The notes under the pieces were generated by a model. It worked only from the letters and a program-made list of their open reading frames with translations, did not search any database and was not told where the DNA came from. From assembly GCA_022822865.1 (NCBI GenBank), contig JAJDYJ010000099.1, forward strand, positions 1 through 45,826: DNA of 45,826 nucleotides. The letters run 5' to 3'. Origin of the DNA: Pseudomonadales bacterium (GTDB taxonomy: Bacteria > Pseudomonadota > Gammaproteobacteria > Pseudomonadales > Pseudohongiellaceae). The position numbers and the translations under genes were made by a program. Below are positions 18,132 to 27,002 of the stretch, in pieces. Numbering within the stretch: the stretch's first letter is position 1; each line of letters starts with the position of its first letter.

Positions 18132-18482
18132 TTAGCCGGGAATCCTGATGCTGCTGCGTCGCCTATCGTCGGCTGGTTCCGCCGGTGATTGAACGGTGAC
18201 GTTGATGATATTCAATACAGGGCTTTCTTGGTCTGGTTTTGTTTCGTGCCTGGTTTCTTCCGTCCGTGTCGTCGCGGTGCCGGTTGTCTGGTTGCCGTTC
18301 AGGAATGCTTCGCATTCGCTGATTTTCCATTTTGGTTTTGCTCCGATTTTCTTTCCCGGTGGCGGAAATTGTCCTTCTCTAATATGTCTGCGGAAGGTCT
18401 GTTCGCTCTTGTAACTGTAGTGCTCCATTATTTCTTTCCGGCTTTTCCACGGTTCCGGTTGTCCTGATCGTGGTTCGTTCAT
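18132..18482 (-). CDS. AlpA/excisionase-like DNA-binding protein
   Basis: The 116 residues hold a winged-helix domain at about 13-62: SRKEIMEHYSYKSEQTFRRH followed by IREGQFPPPGKKIGAKPKWKISE. The order start of helix, RRHI-like recognition helix, GxFPxP wing and W/K-x-xE ending matches AlpA and excisionase regulators of P4-type elements. In those systems the protein activates integrase transcription or directs excision. The C-terminal half is Thr/Glu-rich and probably unstructured. GAGG lies seven bases before the ATG. It sits 450 bases downstream of the integrase stop on the same strand, as expected for such an element. Confidence 0.75.
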   Translation of the reverse strand: MNEPRSGQPEPWKSRKEIMEHYSYKSEQTFRRHIREGQFPPPGKKIGAKPKWKISECEAFLNGNQTTGTATTRTEETRHETKPDQESPVLNIINVTVQSPAEPADDRRRSSIRIPG

Positions 18483-18933
18483 GCTGCGGCCTCGTTGTTC
18501 GGTCGGTCTCGGTTGTCTGGTCGGTTCTCGATCTTATCTGATCTCGGCCTGTCTGTCTGTTCGGTGTTTCTGGCGATTGCAAGTATTTTTGACAGTTTCC
18601 GATTTCTATGGTAAAAGAACGGTTTGCCGTTCTCGATACCCATACCTTAACTTTTCGTCTTCCGTAACTCTTTGATTTTCCGTCTTGGCCGGTGGTTCGT
18701 AATTCCGGGTTCAAGCTGCTGTTCGGTACTCGTTCACACTCTCGGTTGCCTCGGTTGGTTTCCTCTTGACCGTAAGGGCAAGAGGCGATTTTTTCGCCTT
18801 TGATCTTTCCTGATCCGTGGTTTGTTTGTGATTATTGGAGATGGTTTTCAGTTGATTATCGGAACAGTTGTTTACCTGAATTTCTCGTTCCCCGGTTTTT
18901 TGATGGTCTGATAACCGTTTCGATTGATGTGGC
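18483..18933. other. Gap between excisionase-like and integrase genes
   Basis: No gene is supported here. A plus-strand promoter-like pair TTGACA-17-TAAAAG lies at 18589-18617, followed at once by hairpin GAACGG-TTTG-CCGTTC (18617-18632). A hairpin AGGCGA-loop-TCGCCT at 18783-18799 with T-rich flanks could end the integrase transcript, and CCTCTTG/CAAGAGG lies just before it. The first 300 bases are again C+T rich on the plus strand. Confidence 0.5.
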
Positions 18934-20184
18934 TTAGGTCGCGTTCTGTGGCGTTCTGGCAGGGATTCCTTTCCCTGCCGCTTCTGTTAGAAACTTGCTG
19001 TATGCTTCCATGATTTCCCGCCGTCTCTCGATAGTCTGCGCCCGGTTGTATGCTCTCTCTACCATGCTTCCGACTTCATGCGCTAGACACTGTTCCACAA
19101 GGTCCGGCTTGTAGTCCGTTTCCTCGTGTGCCCAGGTCTTGAATACTGCCCGGGTTCCGTGGTTATCCATCTTTCCCTTGATGCCGATCTTTTCCCGTAG
19201 TCTGTCGAGGCTGATAATGTTCAGGTGCTTGGCTGCCTTGTTCGTCGATGGGAATACGTGTTCCCGTCCGTCTCCCAAGTCCTTCGCCTGTTTCAGGATG
19301 TCCATAGCTTCCGCGCTAAGCGGTATGCTGTGCTCCTTCGATGTTTTCATCCTCTCGGCTGGTATCGTCCAGATTCGGCTTTTCAGGTCTATTTCGGTCC
19401 ATTGGGCCGCCAGTGTCTCCGATGCTCTTGTAGCCGTGTGCGCCATGAATTGCCATGCCAGTTTGTGAATTGGATTTGCGTTGCATTCCCTGATCTTTCG
19501 GATTATCTCCGGCATTGCCGAATGATGTACGGCTTTTCGGTTCTGGACTTTGGCCTTGGTTCCCTTCGGTAGAATTGCGTCGATTACTTCCCCGGCCGCG
19601 TTGGTGTCGGTGTATCCCTTGCCGATCGCGTAACTGATCGCGGTTCGCAGGTCCGCCCGCATTCGCTTCCCGCTTTCCGTGTGCCATATCGGTTTCAGCA
19701 CGTCGCCGATGTCGTTCGGCGTGATCTGGTTGACCGGCTGGTCCAGTAGCGTCCCGCCGTTTCGTTCGATGAATCGCTGTTGCTTCGCCAGATTGCGCCC
19801 GCCGTCCTTCGCGGATTCCATTCGGATTTTGAACGATTCGGCCATGCAGTCCCGCAAGCTTGGCGCGTCCGTGCCTTGCGCGAATGGTATTACCAGGTCC
19901 GTCCCGTACTTGTGTTCAATGGCTACCGGTCTCGGGTCTTTCCCTCTGACCGTCATTCCCTTGTAGTGTCGCGCCAGGTTTCTGGCTTCCTCTATTTTCA
20001 GCTCCGGCAGTTTCCCTAGTCGTATCTCGATAATCTGTCCTTTCAGCATTCCACGATATACGAAATGCTTGTGTGGTTGCTTCTTGCCTGGTCTTACTTC
20101 GAGGTACAGGTTACAGCCGTCGCTCAGTCGGTACGGCTTGGCCTTCGCCCTTGCCGTCTTGATTTTCTGATTGTCTAGCCTCAT
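18934..20184 (-). CDS. Tyrosine integrase (P4/IntS type)
   Basis: This site-specific recombinase of 416 residues would insert and excise the element. The N-terminal arm-binding domain (DUF4102 type, about 1-90) has AKPYRLSDGCNLYLEVRPG. A SAM-like core-binding domain follows (about 100-195), then the catalytic domain. The active-site set is complete: R253 (ATRASE), K283, H342-x-x-R345 (HGTR), H369 and nucleophile Y379 (VERAYNR). CCGGAG lies nine bases before ATG 20184. The gene faces inwards, with attR about 150 bases upstream of its start. P4-type integrases usually use tRNA genes; here the target is an intergenic repeat. It appears intact. Confidence 0.95.
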   Translation of the reverse strand: MRLDNQKIKTARAKAKPYRLSDGCNLYLEVRPGKKQPHKHFVYRGMLKGQIIEIRLGKLPELKIEEARNLARHYKGMTVRGKDPRPVAIEHKYGTDLVIPFAQGTDAPSLRDCMAESFKIRMESAKDGGRNLAKQQRFIERNGGTLLDQPVNQITPNDIGDVLKPIWHTESGKRMRADLRTAISYAIGKGYTDTNAAGEVIDAILPKGTKAKVQNRKAVHHSAMPEIIRKIRECNANPIHKLAWQFMAHTATRASETLAAQWTEIDLKSRIWTIPAERMKTSKEHSIPLSAEAMDILKQAKDLGDGREHVFPSTNKAAKHLNIISLDRLREKIGIKGKMDNHGTRAVFKTWAHEETDYKPDLVEQCLAHEVGSMVERAYNRAQTIERRREIMEAYSKFLTEAAGKGIPARTPQNAT

Positions 20185-20240
20185 GATGCTACGCTCCGGT
20201 TACTTACAGTTTTATTACGTTAAATGTACTTACAGGATGG

Positions 20241-20270
20241 ATACTAACATGCACTTTCAAGGACTGTCAA
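20241..20270 (-). promoter_or_regulatory. Integrase promoter
   Basis: On the minus strand TTGACA (20265-20270), 18 bases and TAGTAT (20241-20246) preceded by TGT form a strong sigma-70 promoter with an extended -10. Between it and the gene are two copies of TACTTACAG (20201-20209, 20227-20235) 26 bases apart, with ATTACGTTAA (20214-20223) between them. These may bind the integrase or its regulator. Confidence 0.75.
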
Positions 20271-20329
20271 CAACTATTTTTTTATAATGTTTTCAGATAC
20301 TTATAGATTTCGCGCGGTGTGTAGTGGTT

Positions 20330-20348
20330 CGAGCCCGAAGCCTACAGG
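20330..20348. other. attR of the integrative element
   Basis: CGAGCCC (20330-20336) is identical to the core at attL, and is followed by GAAGCCTACAGG, which restores the repeat sequence seen in other copies (CGAACGCGAAGCCTACA in copy A). Left of it is element DNA with no repeat similarity. Confidence 0.7.
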
Positions 20349-20400
20349 GACGTATTTACGGCGTCCGCCGCGCACCCCCATCCCGACGGCGACGGCTCGA
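20337..20400. repeat. Variable-stem repeat copy C, right half
   Basis: The second half of the loop (CTACAGGGACGTATTTACGG) and the right arm (20361-20393) complement the left arm at 13124-13156. The outer flank GGCTCGAAGC matches the family. Together with the left half it makes one complete repeat once the element is removed. Confidence 0.85.
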
Positions 20401-20416
20401 AGCCTATAGCATGTCT

Positions 20417-22420
<2,004 letters not shown>

Positions 22421-22516
22421 GAGATGTCCTTTTTCGGCGACCAGTTCAAGTCTCCAATTTGCCAACCGCATATGTTAACAACAATCTGGATCGTGCCGCG
22501 CCGAGAATGCCCCCTC

Positions 22517-22556
22517 CGAATCCGCTTCGCAGATTCGACTCCCCCACAGGGGGAGT
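22517..22556. repeat. Twin-hairpin repeat, copy 1
   Basis: CGAATC...GATTCG is joined directly to ACTCCCCC-ACA-GGGGGAGT (22538-22556). The same pair of hairpins recurs inverted at 22636-22676 and again near 45680. Confidence 0.75.
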
Positions 22557-22635
22557 ATTCGATGCGCGGGAATTGAGCCAAAGGTGCGCCATCGGCCATC
22601 AGGGCGAATTGAAGTCCTCAACGCGCACGGAATAC

Positions 22636-22676
22636 ACTCCCCCGGTTGGGGGAGTCAAAACCGCGTAGCGGTTTTG
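22636..22676. repeat. Twin-hairpin repeat, copy 2 (inverted)
   Basis: ACTCCCCC-GGTT-GGGGGAGT (22636-22655) is followed by CAAAACCGC-GTA-GCGGTTTTG (22656-22676), both perfect. With copy 1 it forms an inverted pair about 80 bases apart in the otherwise gene-free stretch 22421-22740. Confidence 0.78.
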
Positions 22677-22740
22677 GTGGGGGCGAACCCGCTGCCGCAC
22701 GCGGCCATAACGGGATTCGGCGCCGTACGTCCATCGAGCT

Positions 22741-22769
22741 TTGACGCTAAGGTGGTTTGCGGGTAGTAT
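22741..22769 (+). promoter_or_regulatory. tRNA-Asn promoter
   Basis: TTGACG (22741-22746), 17 bases, then TAGTAT (22764-22769), followed by a GC-rich run typical of stable-RNA promoters. The tRNA begins 40 bases later. Confidence 0.75.
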
Positions 22770-22808
22770 TCTCCGCTCCCGAATCGGCGCTGGTCCGGTT
22801 CGCGAATT

Positions 22809-22884
22809 TGCCCAATAGCTCAATTGGTAGAGTAGGTGACTGTTAATCACTTGGTTCCTGGTTCGAGTCCAGGTTGGGCAGCCA
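22809..22884 (+). tRNA. tRNA-Asn (anticodon GTT)
   Basis: A 76-nt tRNA with encoded CCA. The acceptor TGCCCAA pairs with TTGGGCA, the T-loop has GTTCGAGTC, and the anticodon arm GGTGA-CTGTTAA-TCACT gives GTT. The cyclophilin gene starts 19 bases after the CCA, so both may be on one transcript. Confidence 0.96.
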
Positions 22885-22903
22885 GATTTCCAGGAGTCAA
22901 GAC

Positions 22904-23464
22904 ATGCGATCCCTTCTTTTCACCCTTCTCCTCAGCCTGAGCGCCGCGGCCTCGGCCCAGGAAAACCCCGTCGTCGTCATGGAAACCAGCATGGGTTCCA
23001 TCGTCATCGAATTGTGGGAGGATCGGGCGCCGGTCACCGTGGAAAATTTTCTGCGCTATACCGACAACGACTTCTTCAGCGGTCTCGTCTTCCATCGGGT
23101 GATCCCCGGATTCATGATCCAGGGCGGCGGGTTTGACGAGGGACTTGTGCAGAAATCCACCTACGAACCGATCGTAAACGAGGCGCGGTCGGACACAGGC
23201 AACGACCGCGGAACCATCGCCATGGCGCGAACCAGCGTGGTCAATAGCGCTACCAGCCAGTTTTTCATCAACCTCGTCGACAATGGCTTCCTCAATCATG
23301 TCGACCAAACTCCACAAGGCTTCGGCTATGCCGTCTTTGGCGCCGTGATCGAGGGAATGGACGTGGTTGACGCGATTGCCGCGGTGGAGACCGCGCCCGG
23401 CCGGGGCGGACACCAGAATGTGCCGGTGGAGCCGGTTACCATCGTCTCGGTAAGCCGGCGCTGA
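22904..23464 (+). CDS. ppiA: Periplasmic cyclophilin-type peptidyl-prolyl isomerase
   Basis: This enzyme speeds proline cis-trans isomerisation of exported proteins. It has 186 residues, with a signal peptide MRSLLFTLLLSLSAAASAQ. The cyclophilin core has VVMETSMGSIVIELW, the catalytic FHRVIPGFMIQGG (R and F of the active site) and SATSQFFINLVDN. The frame runs ten codons further upstream into the tRNA, but ATG 22904 has AGGAG at good spacing. No terminator or promoter separates it from tRNA-Asn. It converges with the wbpM-like gene across nine bases. The symbol is by similarity; ppiB-like cytoplasmic forms lack the signal peptide. Confidence 0.92.
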   Translation: MRSLLFTLLLSLSAAASAQENPVVVMETSMGSIVIELWEDRAPVTVENFLRYTDNDFFSGLVFHRVIPGFMIQGGGFDEGLVQKSTYEPIVNEARSDTGNDRGTIAMARTSVVNSATSQFFINLVDNGFLNHVDQTPQGFGYAVFGAVIEGMDVVDAIAAVETAPGRGGHQNVPVEPVTIVSVSRR

Positions 23465-23475
23465 AGCGGCCGGCT
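23453..23475. terminator. Hairpin spanning two convergent stop codons
   Basis: AGCCGGC / GCCGGCT forms a 7-bp stem that covers the stop of the cyclophilin gene and touches the stop of the wbpM-like gene. It could terminate both transcripts. The U run is short (TATTT), so efficiency is doubtful. Confidence 0.4.
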
Positions 23476-25435
23476 ATTTCTTGAACAGTCGAGTGACGTT
23501 TTCCTGTTGCGGCAGAGTGTGTTCGCGTTGCATGTTCCATAGCGGATCGATGACCTCTTCCTTCGGGTCGAAACCGTCTACCGCCTCTTTCAGCACGAGT
23601 TGAATCTCCTCCAGATCGAACTCGCCACAGGCCTGCTCAAGCCGGGCCAGCAGCGTTTCGAGCCGCTCCCAGCTCAGGGTTTCCTCTTCCGCGCGCAAGA
23701 TCTTCGGATGCTCGGTGCCGGTCACCGATTCGCCGATCATCAGTTCCTCGCGCAGTTTTTCGCCCGGTCGCAGGCCGGTGTATTCGATAGCGATATCCCC
23801 GCGATAGGTATTGCCGTCCCGCACGTCGTAGCCCATGAGATGAACCATCTTGCGCGCCAGGTCGACGATCCGGATCGGCTCGTGCATGTCAAGCACGAAT
23901 ACGTCGCCGCCGGTCGCCATCGAGCCGGCCTGGATCACGAGTTCGGCCGCTTCCTGCACCGTCATGAAATATCGCGTCACTTCGGGATGGGTGACCGTCA
24001 CAGGCCCGCCCGCGCTGATCTGTCGCCGGAACAGGGGCACGACCGAACCCGAGGAACCGAGCACGTTGCCGAAACGCACCATGCTGAATTTCGTCGTGCC
24101 GCCGCCCTGGGCCATGGCTTGCAGAAGTTGTTCCGCAAGTCGCTTGGTCGCACCCATGTAATTGGTCGGGCGCACCGCCTTGTCGGTTGAGATCAGCACG
24201 AAATTGCTGACGCCGTGCTTGCGCGCCGCCTGCGCCGCGACCAGGGTGCCGAAAACATTGTTGCTGACGCCTTCGAAGATGTTCTTTTCGACCATCGGCA
24301 CCTGTTTGTACGCGGCGGCGTGGTAGATCGTTTCGATGCGGAAGGTCTCGATCAGGTTTTCCATGTGCCCCTGGTTGCAGACGGAGCCAAGCAGGGCGAC
24401 GATTTCGATGCGAGGAGCGCCTTCGGTTGCGCCCTCAATCGTTTCCAGGCGCTTGCGCAATTCGTTCTCGATTTCATAGAGACCGAACTCGGAAGAGTCA
24501 AGCAGCACGAGGCGGGCCGGATTGACGTTGATGATCTGGCGGCAAAGTTCGGAGCCGATCGAGCCGCCGGCGCCGGTCACAAGTACGGACTTGCCCGTGA
24601 TGCAGGCGCCGAGCAGACGCTGACTCGGCGGCACGATGTCGCGTCCAAGCAAATCCTCGATGTCGATTTCCCTCACTTCGTGCACTTCCACCTTGCCCGA
24701 CACCATGTCGAACAGGTCGGGCACCGTCTTCACATGAACCGGCAAATGTTCGAGACGATTGATGATCTCCTTGCGTTCGGCGTGAGTGGCCGACGGTATC
24801 GCAAGCAGAATCTGGCGCGCCGACCAGGTTTCGATGAGGTCGTACAGCGATTTGGGGCTATAGACGCGAATACCGTGCACCGTGCTGCCGATCATGCGAT
24901 GGCTGTCGTCGACGAAAGCCACGGGCAGATACTGGTCTCCGCTTTGCAAGGCAACGAGCAATTGCATGCCGGAAGAGCCCGCGCCATAGATGATTACCGG
25001 TTCCTTCGGCCGGAAGTTCTGGATCAGCGCCTGGGTCATGGCCTTGACCAGAAAACGGCTGCCGCCGGTGAATAGAAGGGCGAGCATCCAGAAAATCGGA
25101 AACAGCGAATAGTCGAGCGCCTCGGGCGGCAAGGAAAGGAAACAGGCCGCGGCAACAAGACAGGTGGCGAAAGTCACCGCCTTCAACAACTGGAAAACGA
25201 ATTGCAATCCCAGGTAGAGAACCAGCGCCCGATACACGCCCATACGCATGAACACGAGCAGGCTGAAGGCGACGGCAGCGGCAAGATAAGCCTGGAACAA
25301 TTGACTTTGCGCACTGAAATCGAGGCCAAGCAGGCTGAAGGAAAGCGACAGCGCCGTGACCAGCATGACGGCGTCCGCCAGCAATAGCCCGACCAGCTTG
25401 GTGGTGCGAGAAAGTGGAAAATTGTACAGATGCAT
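23474..25435 (-). CDS. wbpM: Membrane-bound nucleotide-sugar dehydratase (WbpM/PglF type)
   Basis: An inner-membrane enzyme that converts UDP-GlcNAc to a 4-keto-6-deoxy sugar at the start of QuiNAc, FucNAc or bacillosamine-type sugar synthesis. The chosen start gives 653 residues. Four hydrophobic helices fill the first 145. Then comes a first nucleotide-fold (VIIYGAGSSGMQLL) and the catalytic SDR domain with VTGAGGSIGSELCRQI. In the usual YxxxK position the sequence is MGATK (within PTNYMGATKR), that is, a Met as in WbpM-type enzymes. ATG 25435 is four bases after the stop of the wbpL-like gene, so the two are coupled. The same wbpL-wbpM pair ends the O-antigen locus of P. aeruginosa. Confidence 0.92.
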   Translation of the reverse strand: MHLYNFPLSRTTKLVGLLLADAVMLVTALSLSFSLLGLDFSAQSQLFQAYLAAAVAFSLLVFMRMGVYRALVLYLGLQFVFQLLKAVTFATCLVAAACFLSLPPEALDYSLFPIFWMLALLFTGGSRFLVKAMTQALIQNFRPKEPVIIYGAGSSGMQLLVALQSGDQYLPVAFVDDSHRMIGSTVHGIRVYSPKSLYDLIETWSARQILLAIPSATHAERKEIINRLEHLPVHVKTVPDLFDMVSGKVEVHEVREIDIEDLLGRDIVPPSQRLLGACITGKSVLVTGAGGSIGSELCRQIINVNPARLVLLDSSEFGLYEIENELRKRLETIEGATEGAPRIEIVALLGSVCNQGHMENLIETFRIETIYHAAAYKQVPMVEKNIFEGVSNNVFGTLVAAQAARKHGVSNFVLISTDKAVRPTNYMGATKRLAEQLLQAMAQGGGTTKFSMVRFGNVLGSSGSVVPLFRRQISAGGPVTVTHPEVTRYFMTVQEAAELVIQAGSMATGGDVFVLDMHEPIRIVDLARKMVHLMGYDVRDGNTYRGDIAIEYTGLRPGEKLREELMIGESVTGTEHPKILRAEEETLSWERLETLLARLEQACGEFDLEEIQLVLKEAVDGFDPKEEVIDPLWNMQREHTLPQQENVTRLFKK

Positions 25436-25439
25436 CCGA

Positions 25440-26462
25440 TTATCGACCCCGCTCCGTGGCGGGAACGCCGGCGCCCAGGCGCAAAGCAAGTATCACGAGC
25501 GGCGCCAGCCCCGCCAATGCCAGCGGCATGCCCCATTGTGGCCGGATCACCGTCCACCATGCAAGCGGCGCCAGCCACAAACAATTGAGCGCCAGAATCG
25601 CCAGGGTTACCCGCCGGTGGCCGCCGAGCCTCTCGACCGCGTGCTGATAGGCATGACAGCAATGTCCTTCATACCATTTGTCGCCCCGGGCAATTCGGCG
25701 AACGAGCGTTACGGTGGCGTCGCTGACGAATACCCCGAGCAGCAACAGCCAGGTCCAGACCGTCATGCTGTCGTGCCGCATGCTCAGCAACGCCAGCACG
25801 CCGAGACTGAAGCCGATGAAATTGCTGCCCGCGTCCCCCATGAATATCCGCGCCGGCGGCCAGTTCCAAACGAGAAAGCCCAACGCCACAGCACCGAATC
25901 CGGCGCTCAACAGCCCCAGCACGGCATCGTCGGCCAAGACCGCGATCATGAAGCCCAACACATTGACGAACACGAGTTCGCCCGCCGCGAGCCCGTCGAC
26001 GCCGTCCATGAAGTTGTACAAATTGAGTAGCCAAACCAGGGCCAGCACCGCCAGAGCGTTAAGCAGAAAAGACTCGCCGAGAACAAAGAAATAGAAGTCG
26101 ATGGGTGGAACGTTTCCCAGCCACAAAATGACCCAACTCGCTGCCGCGAATTGCGCCGGAATGCGCCAAGCCAGCGACAACTTCCAGAGATCGTCAAGCA
26201 GCCCGACCAGGGCGACAAGAGCGCCACCAGCCAAAGCCAGAAATTCACGTAATGGAATACTGCCCTGCAAATGGCATGCGCCGGCATAAGCCAGAAACAG
26301 CAATGCGATGACAATGCCGCCGCCGACAGGCTTCGCTTCCTCGTGCAAGCTGCGGGATACCGGAATATCGAGCATGCCGCCGCGCAGGGCGATCCGCTGG
26401 ACCGCGCCGGTCAACAAAAAAGAAGCGATGAACAATCCGCTGAGAACGGCCGCAAGAAACAT
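25440..26462 (-). CDS. wbpL: Undecaprenyl-phosphate sugar-phosphate transferase (WbpL/WecA family)
   Basis: This integral membrane enzyme moves a HexNAc-phosphate from its UDP form to undecaprenyl phosphate, the first step in building O-antigen or similar polymers. It has 340 residues and about ten hydrophobic segments. Family motifs are LLDD (about 86-90), NLYNFMDGVDGLA and RIFMGDAGSNFIGF, plus HAYQHAV near the end. A TTG start five codons earlier (26477) is possible, but it would lie only nine bases after a TATAAT, whereas ATG 26462 gives an N-terminus like other WbpL proteins. No O-antigen or polysaccharide genes lie next to it in this window. Confidence 0.9.
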   Translation of the reverse strand: MFLAAVLSGLFIASFLLTGAVQRIALRGGMLDIPVSRSLHEEAKPVGGGIVIALLFLAYAGACHLQGSIPLREFLALAGGALVALVGLLDDLWKLSLAWRIPAQFAAASWVILWLGNVPPIDFYFFVLGESFLLNALAVLALVWLLNLYNFMDGVDGLAAGELVFVNVLGFMIAVLADDAVLGLLSAGFGAVALGFLVWNWPPARIFMGDAGSNFIGFSLGVLALLSMRHDSMTVWTWLLLLGVFVSDATVTLVRRIARGDKWYEGHCCHAYQHAVERLGGHRRVTLAILALNCLWLAPLAWWTVIRPQWGMPLALAGLAPLVILALRLGAGVPATERGR

Positions 26463-26485
26463 CGGGCGATTTGACAAAGAATGCG

Positions 26486-26491
26486 ATTATA
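26486..26491 (-). promoter_or_regulatory. -10 box of wbpL
   Basis: A perfect TATAAT on the minus strand. The start of transcription would be at about 26479, giving a leader of about 17 bases before ATG 26462. The -35 is poor. Confidence 0.45.
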
Positions 26492-26504
26492 CCCCGGCCC
26501 GGAA

Positions 26505-26588
26505 GCAATTCTCATATTGGCTTCTAGTATCTCTTCGAGGTCGACAACGGCCGGTTCCGCACAATGTGAGTCGCCGCCGGGTCGAAGC
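26505..26588. repeat. Remnant of the variable-stem repeat, copy D
   Basis: The lead-in GCAATTCTCAT (26505-26515) is identical to that before copy E at 36803-36813. GTTCCGCACAATGTGAGTCG (from about 26554) is the outer left flank and is joined almost directly to GGGTCGAAGC, the outer right flank. Arms and loop are missing, as if excised cleanly. Confidence 0.65.
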
Positions 26589-26627
26589 AAAAAATCGGGC
26601 GCTTGAGAATAATCTGCAAGCGCCCGA
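26589..26627 (-). terminator. Terminator of the ComEA-like gene
   Basis: On the minus strand TCGGGCGCTTG / CAAGCGCCCGA forms an 11-bp stem with an 11-base loop, followed by TTTTTT. It begins 10 bases after the gene ends. Confidence 0.88.
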
Positions 26628-26636
26628 GGCAAAGGT

Positions 26637-26945
26637 CTACTCGCTTTCCAGCACGATCCGGTCGCGATTCCGCTCCAGGGTGCTGGGCCCGATGCCCTTG
26701 ACTTCCGTCAATTCCTCGACGCTCTCGAAAGCGCCGAACATCTCGCGGTAGGCGACGATCTCCTGGGCCTTGACCAGGCCCACGCCGTCCAGCGCAGCGG
26801 CGATGGCGGCTGCATCGGCGGAGTTGATATCGATCTGCACGGTCTCCCCGTCGTCGGCAGCCGGTTCATCGGCGGCCAGGCTCAGGGGAGCGGCGAGCAG
26901 CGAGAGAAGAAAAATTGCAATGGCAAACCAGTTGGTTTTGGTCAT
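26637..26945 (-). CDS. ComEA-like helix-hairpin-helix protein
   Basis: A small exported DNA-binding protein of 102 residues. The signal peptide is FAIAIFLLSLLAAPLSLAA, followed by an acidic linker and a pair of helix-hairpin-helix motifs (INSADAAAIAAALDGVGLVK and FESVEELTEVKGIGPSTLER). In naturally competent bacteria ComEA binds incoming DNA in the periplasm. This protein is the short, widespread form whose role is less clear, and other competence genes are not in this window. It has its own terminator and lies after the pyrF terminator. P. aeruginosa carries a similar gene next to wbpM. Confidence 0.9.
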   Translation of the reverse strand: MTKTNWFAIAIFLLSLLAAPLSLAADEPAADDGETVQIDINSADAAAIAAALDGVGLVKAQEIVAYREMFGAFESVEELTEVKGIGPSTLERNRDRIVLESE

Positions 26946-26968
26946 GGTCGTGTCCTCATCCGTAATTG

Positions 26969-26995
26969 AAAAAATGAAACAGCCTTTCGGCTGTT
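26969..26995 (-). terminator. Terminator of the gyrA-to-pyrF operon
   Basis: AACAGCC-GAAA-GGCTGTT with a GNRA-type loop, followed on the minus strand by TCATTTTTTC. It lies eight bases after the pyrF stop. Confidence 0.85.
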
Positions 26996-27002
26996 CAAAA
27001 GG

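Larger units (their letters stand above)
13171..20336. mobile_element. 7.2 kb integrative element inside a palindromic repeat
   Basis: The element is bounded by CGAGCCC at both ends and splits a repeat copy whose two halves flank it. It carries a P4-type tyrosine integrase and an AlpA/excisionase-like protein at the right end. Five or six small cargo genes and over 3 kb of hairpin-rich non-coding DNA make up the rest. No primase, replication, capsid or conjugation gene is visible, so it would need a helper to move, or is stranded. Cargo genes are richer in A+T than the chromosome. The left terminal 285 bases (13190-13474) are AT-rich and carry two TTACGTTAA repeats. Confidence 0.85.

Noticed and set aside
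18379-18714. A 111-residue minus-strand frame upstream of the AlpA-like gene
   Set aside because: It overlaps that gene by more than 100 bases, is Thr/Arg/Gln repetitive, and has no good ribosome site.
20320-20336. GGTTCGAGCCC at attR as a tRNA T-arm
   Set aside because: The flanking bases do not pair into a T stem and no other tRNA part is present.
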